64,000 nucleotides of DNA. Source: DATFVA01 sp963743325. GTDB lineage: Bacteria; Bacteroidota; Ignavibacteria; Ignavibacteriales; Ignavibacteriaceae. The stretch lies in NCBI GenBank assembly GCA_963743325.1, contig CAVUOZ010000011.1, forward strand, positions 248,001 through 312,000, in the 5' to 3' direction. The translations under genes and the position numbers were made by a program. The notes beneath the pieces were generated by a model. That model saw only the letters and a list, made by a program, of their open reading frames with translations. It ran no database searches and was not told the DNA's origin. Positions 17,082 to 25,095 of the stretch are shown in pieces; positions within the stretch are counted from its first letter, which is position 1, and each line of letters begins with the position of its first letter.

Positions 17082-17621
17082 TTACGGCTTGTAAAAAGAT
17101 CCGAGCATCCTGTATGCCTTACCGCTGAATGCGTTACTTAGAATTTCGAACTTCAAAGTTGTCATGGATTTATCCCACAAAATTCTCTTGCGGTTTTTTG
17201 AAGATATTATTTCCCCATTGGTGGAAATAACACTGTCTGTCGGTTCAAGAGTCAGGTAGAAAAATCCTGCATCGTGCTGCATATTTTCAACACTTGTAAT
17301 AGAATCAAAATTATAAACCACGTTCGCATTAAGAGTATCGCCGACAGCATAAAGTTCCCGCGATTGAATATTCTTTCCTTCCTGCTTCATCGATTGAAGG
17401 AAATCATCGCTTTTCAGTGCAAACTGGAAGATATTCTGTTTATCGGTTTCAAAATCTTTATCCTGGTCGGCATCAGATCTCAGATCATAAAGATGCACTG
17501 TTGCAGAACCTTTATCCTCTGTTTCGAGATTTATTGTGTAGGATACTTTATAAAAATCAATACAGCCTGAAAGATTTAATGCAAGGAATATTCCGGTTAA
17601 GGTTAAAAAACCAAATTTCAT
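17082..17621 (-). CDS. Putative lipoprotein
   Basis: 179 residues. The N terminus is a lipoprotein signal with lipobox LSGC (Cys20 the predicted acylated residue). The mature part is beta-rich with no recognised domain; phrases such as YKVSYTINLETEDKGSATVHLYDL and LDFEILSNAF-like strands suggest a small beta-sandwich. No catalytic motif. It lies directly upstream of priA on the same strand (42 bases) and downstream of the LD-carboxypeptidase gene (141 bases), which may simply be chance neighbours. Confidence 0.65.
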   Translation of the reverse strand: MKFGFLTLTGIFLALNLSGCIDFYKVSYTINLETEDKGSATVHLYDLRSDADQDKDFETDKQNIFQFALKSDDFLQSMKQEGKNIQSRELYAVGDTLNANVVYNFDSITSVENMQHDAGFFYLTLEPTDSVISTNGEIISSKNRKRILWDKSMTTLKFEILSNAFSGKAYRMLGSFYKP

Positions 17622-17762
17622 AACAGGCTCCTCTAATTTTTCAAACTTTTGATTTTAATATACTGCCTCGCTAATATTCTTTGCAAGCTACTTAAACTCA
17701 TCTTTTTATCTAAAGATCATGTCTGCAGAAAGAAAAAATAATGTATCTTTTAAAGTTCCGGA

Positions 17763-18803
17763 TTAAGTAACCGCTGTTTCAAGTAAAGTTATGGTCTGCT
17801 TTGAGGAATCCAGTTCAGCTTTTATACCCACGGGAAGCATAAATTTATTTTTCAGATGTCCAAATGACATTCCGTAAACCACTGGGATATTTAAATCTGC
17901 CAGGCGATTTTTTAAAACTTCAATCAAAGTAAAGGATGAATCAAAGGACGATTTATCAGAAGGTTTACAATCTTTGAATACCCCGAGTCCAACGCCGGCC
18001 ACCCCGTCAAATTTTCCTGCCATCCTCATTTGAGTCAGCATCCTGTCTATCCTGTACGGATCTTCCTCCATTTCCTCAAGGAAAATGATTTTATTCCTGG
18101 TATCAACATCGTATGGAGTTCCTATTAACGATACCGCCACTGATAAATTACCTCCGATCAATACACCTGCTGCGACCCCGCCGTTTATGGTTAACGGCTT
18201 ATATTCCTCAGCTTCAGATTCAGGTTCAGGATTTTTTAAGATGTTATTTTGTTCAGGATACATTAAAGTCTTCCTGAAACAGTCCATCGTGAAATCGTTA
18301 TATGTTGAAGTACCTACAGGCCCATGAAAACAAACCAACCCGGTTTCTTTATATATTCCATAAAGCAATGAAGTAACATCACTATATCCGATTAAGATTT
18401 TGGGATTTGCCTTTATAACTTTATAATCCAGAAGAGATAAAATTCTTGTGCAGCCGTAACCGCCGCGGGCACATACTATTGCCGCAACATCATTCCGGGA
18501 AAACATCTGATTAACATCTGAAGCTCTTTCTTCATCTGTGCCCGAAAAATAGCCATTCTTTGAAAGAATATTATTTGTATATACAACATCAAAACCCAGT
18601 AAGTTAAGGTTTTTAAGAGAATCATCCAGTTCCTGCGGTGTGATGTAACTGCCGGGCGCAATTAAACCAATAGTATCCCCGGATTTTAACCGATTAGGTT
18701 TGATAATTTCGTTTGGGAAAAAATCAGGGTAAGACTTCTTTAAAGGAAGCAATGCTCCAATGGAAGCAACCCCGGCAGCCTTAATAAAATTCTTTCTTTT
18801 CAT
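17763..18803 (-). CDS. ldcA: LD-carboxypeptidase (S66 family)
   Basis: Removes the terminal D-Ala from tetrapeptide stems during peptidoglycan recycling. 346 residues. S66 motifs are visible: IGLIAPGS, ARGGYGCTRIL, the nucleophile Ser in IGYSDVTSLL, the Glu in IIFLEEMEEDPYRIDRML and the His in MSFGHLKNKF, giving a complete Ser-Glu-His triad. Unlike the cytoplasmic enzyme of E. coli it has an N-terminal leader (MKRKNFIKAAGVASIGALLP) that resembles a Tat-type signal with KR in place of RR, so export to the periplasm is likely. It ends where the acyl-CoA synthetase gene stops on the same strand (adjacent, no gap). Confidence 0.9.
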   Translation of the reverse strand: MKRKNFIKAAGVASIGALLPLKKSYPDFFPNEIIKPNRLKSGDTIGLIAPGSYITPQELDDSLKNLNLLGFDVVYTNNILSKNGYFSGTDEERASDVNQMFSRNDVAAIVCARGGYGCTRILSLLDYKVIKANPKILIGYSDVTSLLYGIYKETGLVCFHGPVGTSTYNDFTMDCFRKTLMYPEQNNILKNPEPESEAEEYKPLTINGGVAAGVLIGGNLSVAVSLIGTPYDVDTRNKIIFLEEMEEDPYRIDRMLTQMRMAGKFDGVAGVGLGVFKDCKPSDKSSFDSSFTLIEVLKNRLADLNIPVVYGMSFGHLKNKFMLPVGIKAELDSSKQTITLLETAVT

Positions 18804-20852
18804 TCAACCAGCTTTTATTCTTATATCAACAGCAAATAAATTATTATTTTCATCAACGATTAAAGGATTCAAATCAGATTCGGTTAATTGTTCATTATCC
18901 AGCATCATTTGAGCAACTGATTTAATTACATTTTTAATTTTTACAATATCAACAGGAACCTCGCCTCTAACACCCTTAATAATCTTTCCAATCTTTGTCT
19001 CAGCAATCATCTCTTCAATATCCGTCTCAGTTAAATATGCAGAACGCATTGCCGTATCTTCATATACCTCGACATATTTTCCGCCTGTTCCAAACATCAC
19101 CATGGGTCCGAAGTCATTATCACGGAACCCGCCGATTAAAAGTTCGTGCTTCATTTTTATAAAAGGCTGAATCAGAAACGATTCGACAATAAGATTTTTA
19201 CCCTTAAAATCCTTAATCATTACATCCGCTTCTGCGATTAATTCATTCAGAGATTTGATATTCAAACGTACAGCATTTAATTCGGTCTTATGGATTATGC
19301 CCTCACCCGAGGCTTTCAGAACTAATGGGAAATTTACATCCGCATTTTTCAATTCATCATATTTAAAATATGACGATTTAACTACGGGTAGTTTATAGTA
19401 TTCTGAGATATCAGAAATTATTTGTGCGCTCACAAAGCCTGTTTTTTGAACAGGTAAATCCGGTTTATTTGGTTTTAATCTTTTCTCATTGTTCTTTTTA
19501 AAAGAAAAGTTGTACATATTCGAAAGAACTACTGCCGGGTCCTCAGGATTTCTGAATAAAGGAATTTTATATTTAGAATGTCTCCGGTACTCTTCCCAGA
19601 ACTCCGGTAAGGGCATTACAGTCTGCAGTAAAGGTTTTTCAGATTTAATACTGTTAATTAATTCAATTACGGGTAAAGCTTTAACCATTATCGGTTCAAC
19701 AAAAACAGAAATTACGGCATCGACATTTTCATCCTTTAAGAGCAGCCTGATAGAATCGTGATAGCCTTCAGACGTTCCGCCGGGCAGCAGGTCGACAGGA
19801 TTATTGACACTACCTTCAGGATGAACGATTTCTCTGATTTTCTTTTTTGTTTCAGCGGTAAGCTCAGCAATCCTTAACCCGTTTTTCTCGATTGAATCTA
19901 CTGCCAGGATTGCGGGACCTCCTGCATTAGTAATTACGGCGATTCTCTTCCCTTTTGGTAATGGAAAGTTTTCGAAGCCTTTTGCAGTATTGAACAGCTG
20001 GTTTAAATCATTTGTCCTTATAAGGTTGAATTGTCTGAGAATTGAATCAACAACTTTATCACTGCTTCCCAGAGCACCTGTATGGGAAGATGCCGCTTTC
20101 ATTCCGCCGGAGGTTCTGCCCCCTTTAAGAATTATTACCGGTTTAGTAATCCGGTTCTCAATGAATTTTTGAATAAACTTCCTGCCATCAGCAAAACTTT
20201 CGAGATACAGCGTAATTACGTTTATATTTTTATCTTCCTGCCAGTAGTCGAGAAAATCATTTTCACTCATATCGGCTTTATTACCCACACTAATAAAATG
20301 TCCGAAGCGGATATCTGTTTCCCTGAGTGAATTTAATACTGCCGCGCCAATAGCTCCGCTTTGAGACAGAAAAGCCATGGTTCCCGTCTCCGGCCGCTCT
20401 GCTACAAATGTGGCATTAAGCTTTATTGATTCGAAAGTGTTTATAATTCCCATGCAATTGGGACCGACTACCCTGCCGCCCTTTGATCTGACAATTTCAG
20501 TAATTTGTGCTTCCTTGTTCGCACCTTCTTCACCTGTCTCCTTGAAACCAGCAGTAATCAGAATAATTGAGGTGACATTCTTATCGAGTAGCTGCTGAAT
20601 TGTTTCTCCCACAAACTGCTTAGGCACCATCACAATTGCCAGATCAATATTTTCTTTGACATCCGGAACCGAGGGATAACACCTGGTTCCAAGTATTTCC
20701 TCAGTTTTTGGATTTACCAGAATTAATTTTCCTGTATAGCCATACGTTTTAACACAGCTTGTTAATTCGTAACCAAGATTTCCTTTTTTCCCTGATGCAC
20801 CAACAATGCACAAAGATTTGGGATAAAAAAATTTATTAATATTTGATTCCAT
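18804..20852 (-). CDS. Acetyl/acyl-CoA synthetase (ADP-forming), fused alpha-beta
   Basis: 682 residues from the ATG at 20852, preceded by GGGGG; an in-frame TTG four codons upstream overlaps that site and is rejected. Residues 1-130 form a CoA-binding Rossmann domain (FYPKSLCIVGASGKKGNLGYE), 130-460 succinyl-CoA-ligase-like domains (FLSQSGAIGAA; SSHTGALGSSDKV carrying the likely phospho-His; NAGGPAILAVDSIE), and 470-682 an ATP-grasp domain (FPLVLKASGEGIIHKTE, MVMFGTGGKYVEVYED). This is the fused family that interconverts acyl-CoA plus ADP and phosphate with acid plus ATP, giving substrate-level ATP in fermentation. Substrate (acetate or branched acids) cannot be read from sequence. Confidence 0.9.
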   Translation of the reverse strand: MESNINKFFYPKSLCIVGASGKKGNLGYELTSCVKTYGYTGKLILVNPKTEEILGTRCYPSVPDVKENIDLAIVMVPKQFVGETIQQLLDKNVTSIILITAGFKETGEEGANKEAQITEIVRSKGGRVVGPNCMGIINTFESIKLNATFVAERPETGTMAFLSQSGAIGAAVLNSLRETDIRFGHFISVGNKADMSENDFLDYWQEDKNINVITLYLESFADGRKFIQKFIENRITKPVIILKGGRTSGGMKAASSHTGALGSSDKVVDSILRQFNLIRTNDLNQLFNTAKGFENFPLPKGKRIAVITNAGGPAILAVDSIEKNGLRIAELTAETKKKIREIVHPEGSVNNPVDLLPGGTSEGYHDSIRLLLKDENVDAVISVFVEPIMVKALPVIELINSIKSEKPLLQTVMPLPEFWEEYRRHSKYKIPLFRNPEDPAVVLSNMYNFSFKKNNEKRLKPNKPDLPVQKTGFVSAQIISDISEYYKLPVVKSSYFKYDELKNADVNFPLVLKASGEGIIHKTELNAVRLNIKSLNELIAEADVMIKDFKGKNLIVESFLIQPFIKMKHELLIGGFRDNDFGPMVMFGTGGKYVEVYEDTAMRSAYLTETDIEEMIAETKIGKIIKGVRGEVPVDIVKIKNVIKSVAQMMLDNEQLTESDLNPLIVDENNNLFAVDIRIKAG

Positions 20853-21018
20853 AGAATCCCCCAATATTCATAAAATAATTTTCGTAAAATTACAATAATT
20901 GAAAGTTTTTACCTAAAGGTGTTTAGCTAATCTCCCCCATTTTGCGGGTTGGTTGTGAAAAACCCCCCGTCAAATAGTATACTAATACATCTGATTTGAC
21001 TTGCCTTGTTCCTGATTT

Positions 21019-21735
21019 CTACCTTCTGCCTATGAGCTCCCTCATTTCTTTAATGGCCTCTTTTATACCCACAAATACTGAACGCGCAATTACCGCGTGT
21101 CCTATGCTGACTTCATCAACTTCTTGTATCTCCCGGAACACTTTAATATTCTGATAATTTAAACCGTGACCTGCATTGACACCCATTCCCAGTTTCTTCG
21201 CTTGTTTAGCAGCCAGTCTTATCTTTTCAAGTTCATCAAATTGTTCCTCCTCAGTATAAGAATTAGCAAATACACCCGTATGAATTTCAATAAAATCGGA
21301 TTCGATTTCTGCCGCAGCATCGATCTGGTTAATATCAGGTTCAATAAACAGTGAAACTTCGATCTCATGTTTATGAAGTTCTTTAATCGCATTTTTGAAT
21401 TTTGATATATCATCGAGTACATTTATCCCGCCTTCTGTAGTTAGTTCCTGTCTTCTTTCAGGGACGATGGTGGCAAGTTCAGGACCTACGTCGCAGGCTA
21501 TTTTTATTATATCATCTGTTGCAGCCATTTCAAGATCAAGCTTGGTAGTAATCAACTCCCGTAGTAACCTTACATCTCTCTCGTTAATATGTCTTCTGTC
21601 TTCCCTGAGGTGAACAACAATCCCATCTATTCCGGCCTGTTCAGCCTGCAAAGCAAACGTTACGGGATCCGGCTGGTCTTCTCCCCTGGCATTTCTTAAA
21701 GTGGCAATATGATCAACGTTCAATGCAAATCTCAT
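21019..21735 (-). CDS. pdxJ: Pyridoxine 5'-phosphate synthase
   Basis: 238 residues from the ATG at 21735 (MRFALNVDHIATLRNARG), which has AAAAGGAAA upstream; a longer in-frame ORF to 21870 reaches into the upstream gene and is not the start. Family motifs: NVDHIATLRNARG, DGIVVHLREDRRHI, LEMAATDDI, IEVSLFIEPD, EIHTGVFAN and VNAGHGLNYQN, the phosphate-binding and loop residues of the TIM barrel. PdxJ condenses 1-deoxyxylulose 5-phosphate with aminoacetone phosphate in the DXP-dependent vitamin B6 pathway. It lies 11 bases after the CPBP gene, so the pair are co-transcribed. Confidence 0.96.
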   Translation of the reverse strand: MRFALNVDHIATLRNARGEDQPDPVTFALQAEQAGIDGIVVHLREDRRHINERDVRLLRELITTKLDLEMAATDDIIKIACDVGPELATIVPERRQELTTEGGINVLDDISKFKNAIKELHKHEIEVSLFIEPDINQIDAAAEIESDFIEIHTGVFANSYTEEEQFDELEKIRLAAKQAKKLGMGVNAGHGLNYQNIKVFREIQEVDEVSIGHAVIARSVFVGIKEAIKEMRELIGRR

Positions 21736-21746
21736 AGTATTTCCTT

Positions 21747-22538
21747 TTAGAAAATTTGCTTTAATATATTCAATAAAGAAGTTATACCGATACCATAGTC
21801 TCCTGCTCTGAAACGCAGAGTTGATATGAGATCTATGCCAAACATAACACCAGTATGAGTAATAACGCAATAATAAACAGATCTTGTTCTCCAGGCAAGA
21901 ATTCCTAATGCAAGTCCAGCTATAATTGCTCCAAAAGTTTCAGACGCAGGCTTTCCGTTGTGCAAAATGAGGAAGGGAATCATCTGCATAAAAATAGCAT
22001 AGTAACCGAACCTTGCCTTTAAACCAAATAGCATAAAGCCGCGCCAGATAAATTCCCAGGCAATCACATAAATAATTAATCCAATCTCAAAAATAAAAAA
22101 TGTACTCCAGCTATCGCGCATATACACAAGCTGGGGATACGTTCTAACAAAATCCGGAAAAGAAGAAAAAATCCAGAGTAACGGAAGCATTATCGCAAGA
22201 AATATCGAGGAAAGTTTAATTCCTAACTTGAAATCTCCACGGGTTAAACCATAGTCTTTAAGTTCTTCCTTCAAAATAAGTTTTATGATCAATACCGGTA
22301 AAATGAAGAATGTGAAGAAATCACCAATAAACCAGTACAGGTATTCGTATAAATAGATATCAGGTTCAAACGGATATTGTGGAAAGATATAGATTCTGAA
22401 GAATGTTCTGGAAGTGTAATACCAGGAAAATGTCTGTAATATGGCAACAGACAGAAAAACCACGACAACTTTTTTGTCAAGTGAATGTAAAACCTGAAGC
22501 AGGTTTTTCAATTCAGTCTTTAATTGGTGTTTGCTCAT
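21747..22538 (-). CDS. CPBP-family intramembrane protease-like protein
   Basis: 263 residues with about eight hydrophobic segments. The C-terminal half is the CPBP (Abi/Rce1-like) domain: motif 1 AWEFIWRGFMLFGL, motif 2 PFLILHNGKP and motif 4 CVITHTGVMFGID. Only one Glu of the usual EExxxR pair is kept (Trp replaces the first), while the Arg, both His and the Asp remain; the effect on proteolysis is unclear. Rce1-type enzymes cleave prenylated or peptide substrates in the membrane, but bacterial substrates are mostly unknown. Upstream of, and probably co-transcribed with, pdxJ. Confidence 0.85.
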   Translation of the reverse strand: MSKHQLKTELKNLLQVLHSLDKKVVVVFLSVAILQTFSWYYTSRTFFRIYIFPQYPFEPDIYLYEYLYWFIGDFFTFFILPVLIIKLILKEELKDYGLTRGDFKLGIKLSSIFLAIMLPLLWIFSSFPDFVRTYPQLVYMRDSWSTFFIFEIGLIIYVIAWEFIWRGFMLFGLKARFGYYAIFMQMIPFLILHNGKPASETFGAIIAGLALGILAWRTRSVYYCVITHTGVMFGIDLISTLRFRAGDYGIGITSLLNILKQIF

Positions 22539-22668
22539 TAATATTCCATTAAAACAGGTTGAAAAATAGAAAAAGTCTGAAATAATTCATAAAAAGCAGC
22601 GGATATTCATCTAAACTAAAATCTTCTTTTTTTAAATGATTTTTCAATCATTTGCCTGTATAAAGTCC

Positions 22669-22697
22669 TTGACAAATTTTGCCGGCAGTGTTATATT
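22669..22697 (+). promoter_or_regulatory. Sigma70-type promoter of groESL
   Basis: A perfect -35 box TTGACA (22669-22674), a 17-base spacer and a -10 box TATATT (22692-22697). The -10 box overlaps the CIRCE operator. It is a housekeeping sigma70/sigA-like promoter rather than the TTTG/TAnnTTTG type of Bacteroides. Confidence 0.85.
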
Positions 22698-22722
22698 AGC
22701 ACTCACTTTTAACGAGTGCTAA
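22696..22722 (+). promoter_or_regulatory. CIRCE operator (HrcA binding site)
   Basis: TTAGCACTC, nine bases, GAGTGCTAA: an exact match to the CIRCE consensus. It overlaps the -10 box and lies 30 bases upstream of groES, so HrcA would block the promoter and release it on heat shock. hrcA is not in this window. Confidence 0.98.
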
Positions 22723-22751
22723 TAACATTAATAAAATAACAGGAGATAATT

Positions 22752-23048
22752 ATGGCTAAAATGAACTTAAAACCTCTTGGCGATCGAGTTATAGTAAAGC
22801 CCATGGAGGCTGAAGAGAAGACCAAAGGCGGCATAATTCTGCCGGATACAGCAAAGGAAAAACCTATTGAAGGAACGGTCGTAGCAGCGGGACCAGGTAA
22901 AGTCTCAGATGATGGTAAAGTCATTAAGATGGAAGTTAAGGTCGGTGACAAAGTTCTTTATGGTAAATACAGCGGGACAGAAGTGACCGTTGAAGGTGAG
23001 GAATATTTAATTATGCGTGAGAGTGACATCTTCGCAATTATTGGTTAA
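22752..23048 (+). CDS. groES: Co-chaperonin GroES
   Basis: 98 residues, standard length. Contains LKPLGDRVIVKP at the N terminus, the mobile loop around EEKTKGGIILPDTAKEKP (which docks on GroEL), VVAAGPGK and VGDKVLYGKYSGTEV. GroES caps the GroEL cavity to form the folding chamber in the cytoplasm. AGGAG precedes the ATG. First gene of the CIRCE-controlled groESL operon, 36 bases before groEL. Confidence 0.99.
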   Translation: MAKMNLKPLGDRVIVKPMEAEEKTKGGIILPDTAKEKPIEGTVVAAGPGKVSDDGKVIKMEVKVGDKVLYGKYSGTEVTVEGEEYLIMRESDIFAIIG

Positions 23049-23084
23049 CAGGATTTTTGAAAAATATAAACGGAGGAAATAATT

Positions 23085-24725
23085 ATGGCTTCTAAACTAA
23101 TTGAATTTGACACTGAAGCGCGTTCTAAGCTGAAAAAAGGTGTCGACAAACTAGCTAATGCGGTTAAAGTTACTTTAGGTCCGAAAGGACGTAATGTAGT
23201 TCTTGAGAAAAAATTTGGTGCACCGACTGTCACAAAAGATGGTGTATCAGTTGCAAAAGAAATTGAACTGGAAGATCCTGTTGAAAATATGGGTGCACAA
23301 ATGGTTCGTGAGGTTGCTTCAAAAACCAGTGATGTGGCCGGAGACGGAACAACAACTGCTACTGTTTTAGCACAGGCAATATACAGGGAAGGATTAAAGA
23401 ACGTTACTGCAGGTGCAAACCCGATGGATCTTAAAAGAGGAATCGACCTTGCAGTTGAAAAGGTTATAGAGTATCTCAAATCTATAAGCAAGGATGTTGA
23501 GGGAAGAAACGAAATTGCCCAGGTTGGTGCAATTTCTGCTAATAACGATAAATCTATTGGTAACCTGATAGCAGATGCTATGGAAAAAGTCGGCAAAGAT
23601 GGAGTAATTACTGTCGAAGAAGCAAAAGGTACTGAAACTTCGCTTGATGTAGTTGAAGGTATGCAATTCGATCGCGGTTATCTTTCCCCCTACTTTGTAA
23701 CCGATACCGAATCGATGGAGGCGGTTCTCGAAGATCCGTACATCTTAATTCACGATAAGAAAATTTCTGCAATGAAGGATCTCCTTCCGATTCTTGAGAA
23801 GATTGCACAGCAGGGAAAATCTCTTCTGATTATTGCGGAAGATCTTGAGGGTGAAGCTCTTGCAACTTTAGTTGTTAACAAAATTCGCGGAACACTGAAG
23901 GTAGCTGCTGTAAAAGCTCCCGGATTCGGCGACAGAAGAAAAGCTATGCTGGAAGATATCGCAGTTCTTACAGGCGGTACTGTTATTTCTGAAGAAAGAG
24001 GATTCAAATTAGAGAATGCAACAGTTTCCTATTTGGGCCAGGCAAAAAAAATAAATATCGATAAGGATAATACCACCATAGTTGAAGGTTCAGGTAAAAC
24101 TGATGATATCAAGAAGAGAATAAATGAAATTAAGGCTCAGATAGATAAAACAACTTCTGATTATGACAAAGAAAAACTCCAGGAGAGACTGGCAAAGCTT
24201 TCAGGAGGTGTTGCTGTATTAAAAATTGGCGCCTCAACTGAAATTGAAATGAAAGAGAAAAAAGCCCGTGTTGAAGATGCTTTACACGCTACCCGTGCTG
24301 CAGTTGAAGAAGGAATTGTTGCAGGAGGAGGGGTTGCTTTCGTAAGAGCAATAAATCAGCTTGATAAGGCAAAAGGTGAAAATCTTGATCAGGGCACCGG
24401 GATCAAAATAATTCAGAAAGCTCTTGAAGAACCATTAAGACAGATCGTTAACAATGCAGGTATTGAAGGATCTGTTGTTCTGCAGAAAGTTAAAGAAGGA
24501 AAAGATGACTTTGGTTTCAATGCTGCTACAGAAACCTATGAAAACCTGATAAAATCAGGTGTTATCGATCCGACTAAAGTTGCCAGAACGGCTCTTGAAA
24601 ATGCAGCTTCAGTAGCCTCCCTTCTTATCACAACTGAGGCAGTTGTTTTCGAAAAGAAAGAAAAAGAAAGCCCGATGCCTCCTATGCCAGGCGGCGGTAT
24701 GGGTGATATGGGCGGAATGTATTAA
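23085..24725 (+). CDS. groEL: Chaperonin GroEL
   Basis: 546 residues, the usual length. Apical, intermediate and equatorial motifs are present: TLGPKGRNVVLEKKFG, the ATP-binding DGTTTATVLAQAI with catalytic Asp, GAISANNDKSIGNLIA, APGFGDRRKAML, and the C-terminal Gly/Met tail MPPMPGGGMGDMGGMY. The tetradecamer refolds proteins inside the GroES-capped cavity. CGGAGG lies upstream of the ATG. Transcription ends at a strong hairpin just downstream. Only one groEL copy is present in the window. Confidence 0.99.
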   Translation: MASKLIEFDTEARSKLKKGVDKLANAVKVTLGPKGRNVVLEKKFGAPTVTKDGVSVAKEIELEDPVENMGAQMVREVASKTSDVAGDGTTTATVLAQAIYREGLKNVTAGANPMDLKRGIDLAVEKVIEYLKSISKDVEGRNEIAQVGAISANNDKSIGNLIADAMEKVGKDGVITVEEAKGTETSLDVVEGMQFDRGYLSPYFVTDTESMEAVLEDPYILIHDKKISAMKDLLPILEKIAQQGKSLLIIAEDLEGEALATLVVNKIRGTLKVAAVKAPGFGDRRKAMLEDIAVLTGGTVISEERGFKLENATVSYLGQAKKINIDKDNTTIVEGSGKTDDIKKRINEIKAQIDKTTSDYDKEKLQERLAKLSGGVAVLKIGASTEIEMKEKKARVEDALHATRAAVEEGIVAGGGVAFVRAINQLDKAKGENLDQGTGIKIIQKALEEPLRQIVNNAGIEGSVVLQKVKEGKDDFGFNAATETYENLIKSGVIDPTKVARTALENAASVASLLITTEAVVFEKKEKESPMPPMPGGGMGDMGGMY

Positions 24726-24735
24726 AAAACAGACA

Positions 24736-24769
24736 AAAACAAGACGGGGTGATTTCCCTGTCTTGTTTT
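24736..24769 (+). terminator. Rho-independent terminator of groESL
   Basis: Stem AAAACAAGACGGGG (24736-24749) pairs with CCCTGTCTTGTTTT (24756-24769) with one G-T pair and a TGATTT loop, 10 bases after the groEL stop. Confidence 0.88.
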
Positions 24770-24852
24770 CATTTCTTTAGCCTTAAAATTTGTTCGTAAA
24801 TGACCATTTAGGTTTGTTTTTAAGATAAAAAGCAATAATTTTGAATGGGTTC

Positions 24853-24922
24853 GTTCACAGAGGTTTACCCCTGCCTCGTGATGGACAAAAGAACCCCGCC
24901 CGATGACACCCCCGTCATCGGG
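24853..24922 (-). repeat. Dispersed hairpin-plus-tail repeat, copy C
   Basis: On the minus strand: a perfect 9-bp hairpin CCCGATGAC / GTCATCGGG (24899-24922), a variable middle, then GCAGGGGTAA…TCTGTGAA. The hairpin and tail match the 60-bp direct repeats at 54151 and 56403, with a 10-base longer middle. It lies in the 370-bp gap between groEL and the next gene, which otherwise holds only two terminators. Confidence 0.6.
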
Positions 24923-25043
24923 TTTATTATTTTAAACAAATGCGGGTAACTCAGGGCCTCCCGGTCTGCGAGAATTATTGAACCAAAAAACCGTTCAGAG
25001 AATAAATTTAATTAAAGCGGTTAAACGAAAAGTCTTTAAAATA

Positions 25044-25075
25044 AAAAACCCGTACAGAAAACGTTACGGGTTTTT
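25044..25075 (-). terminator. Bidirectional terminator beyond the cDPGS-family gene
   Basis: Stem AAAAACCCGTA / TACGGGTTTTT with a 10-base loop. A and T runs on either side make it usable in both directions; it lies 20 bases after the minus-strand stop. Confidence 0.85.
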
Positions 25076-25095
25076 AATCTTGAACTTGAGCTATT

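Noticed and set aside
21736..21870. N-terminal extension of PdxJ
   Set aside because: It overlaps the upstream CPBP gene, while the ATG at 21735 has a good ribosome binding site and the standard PdxJ N terminus.
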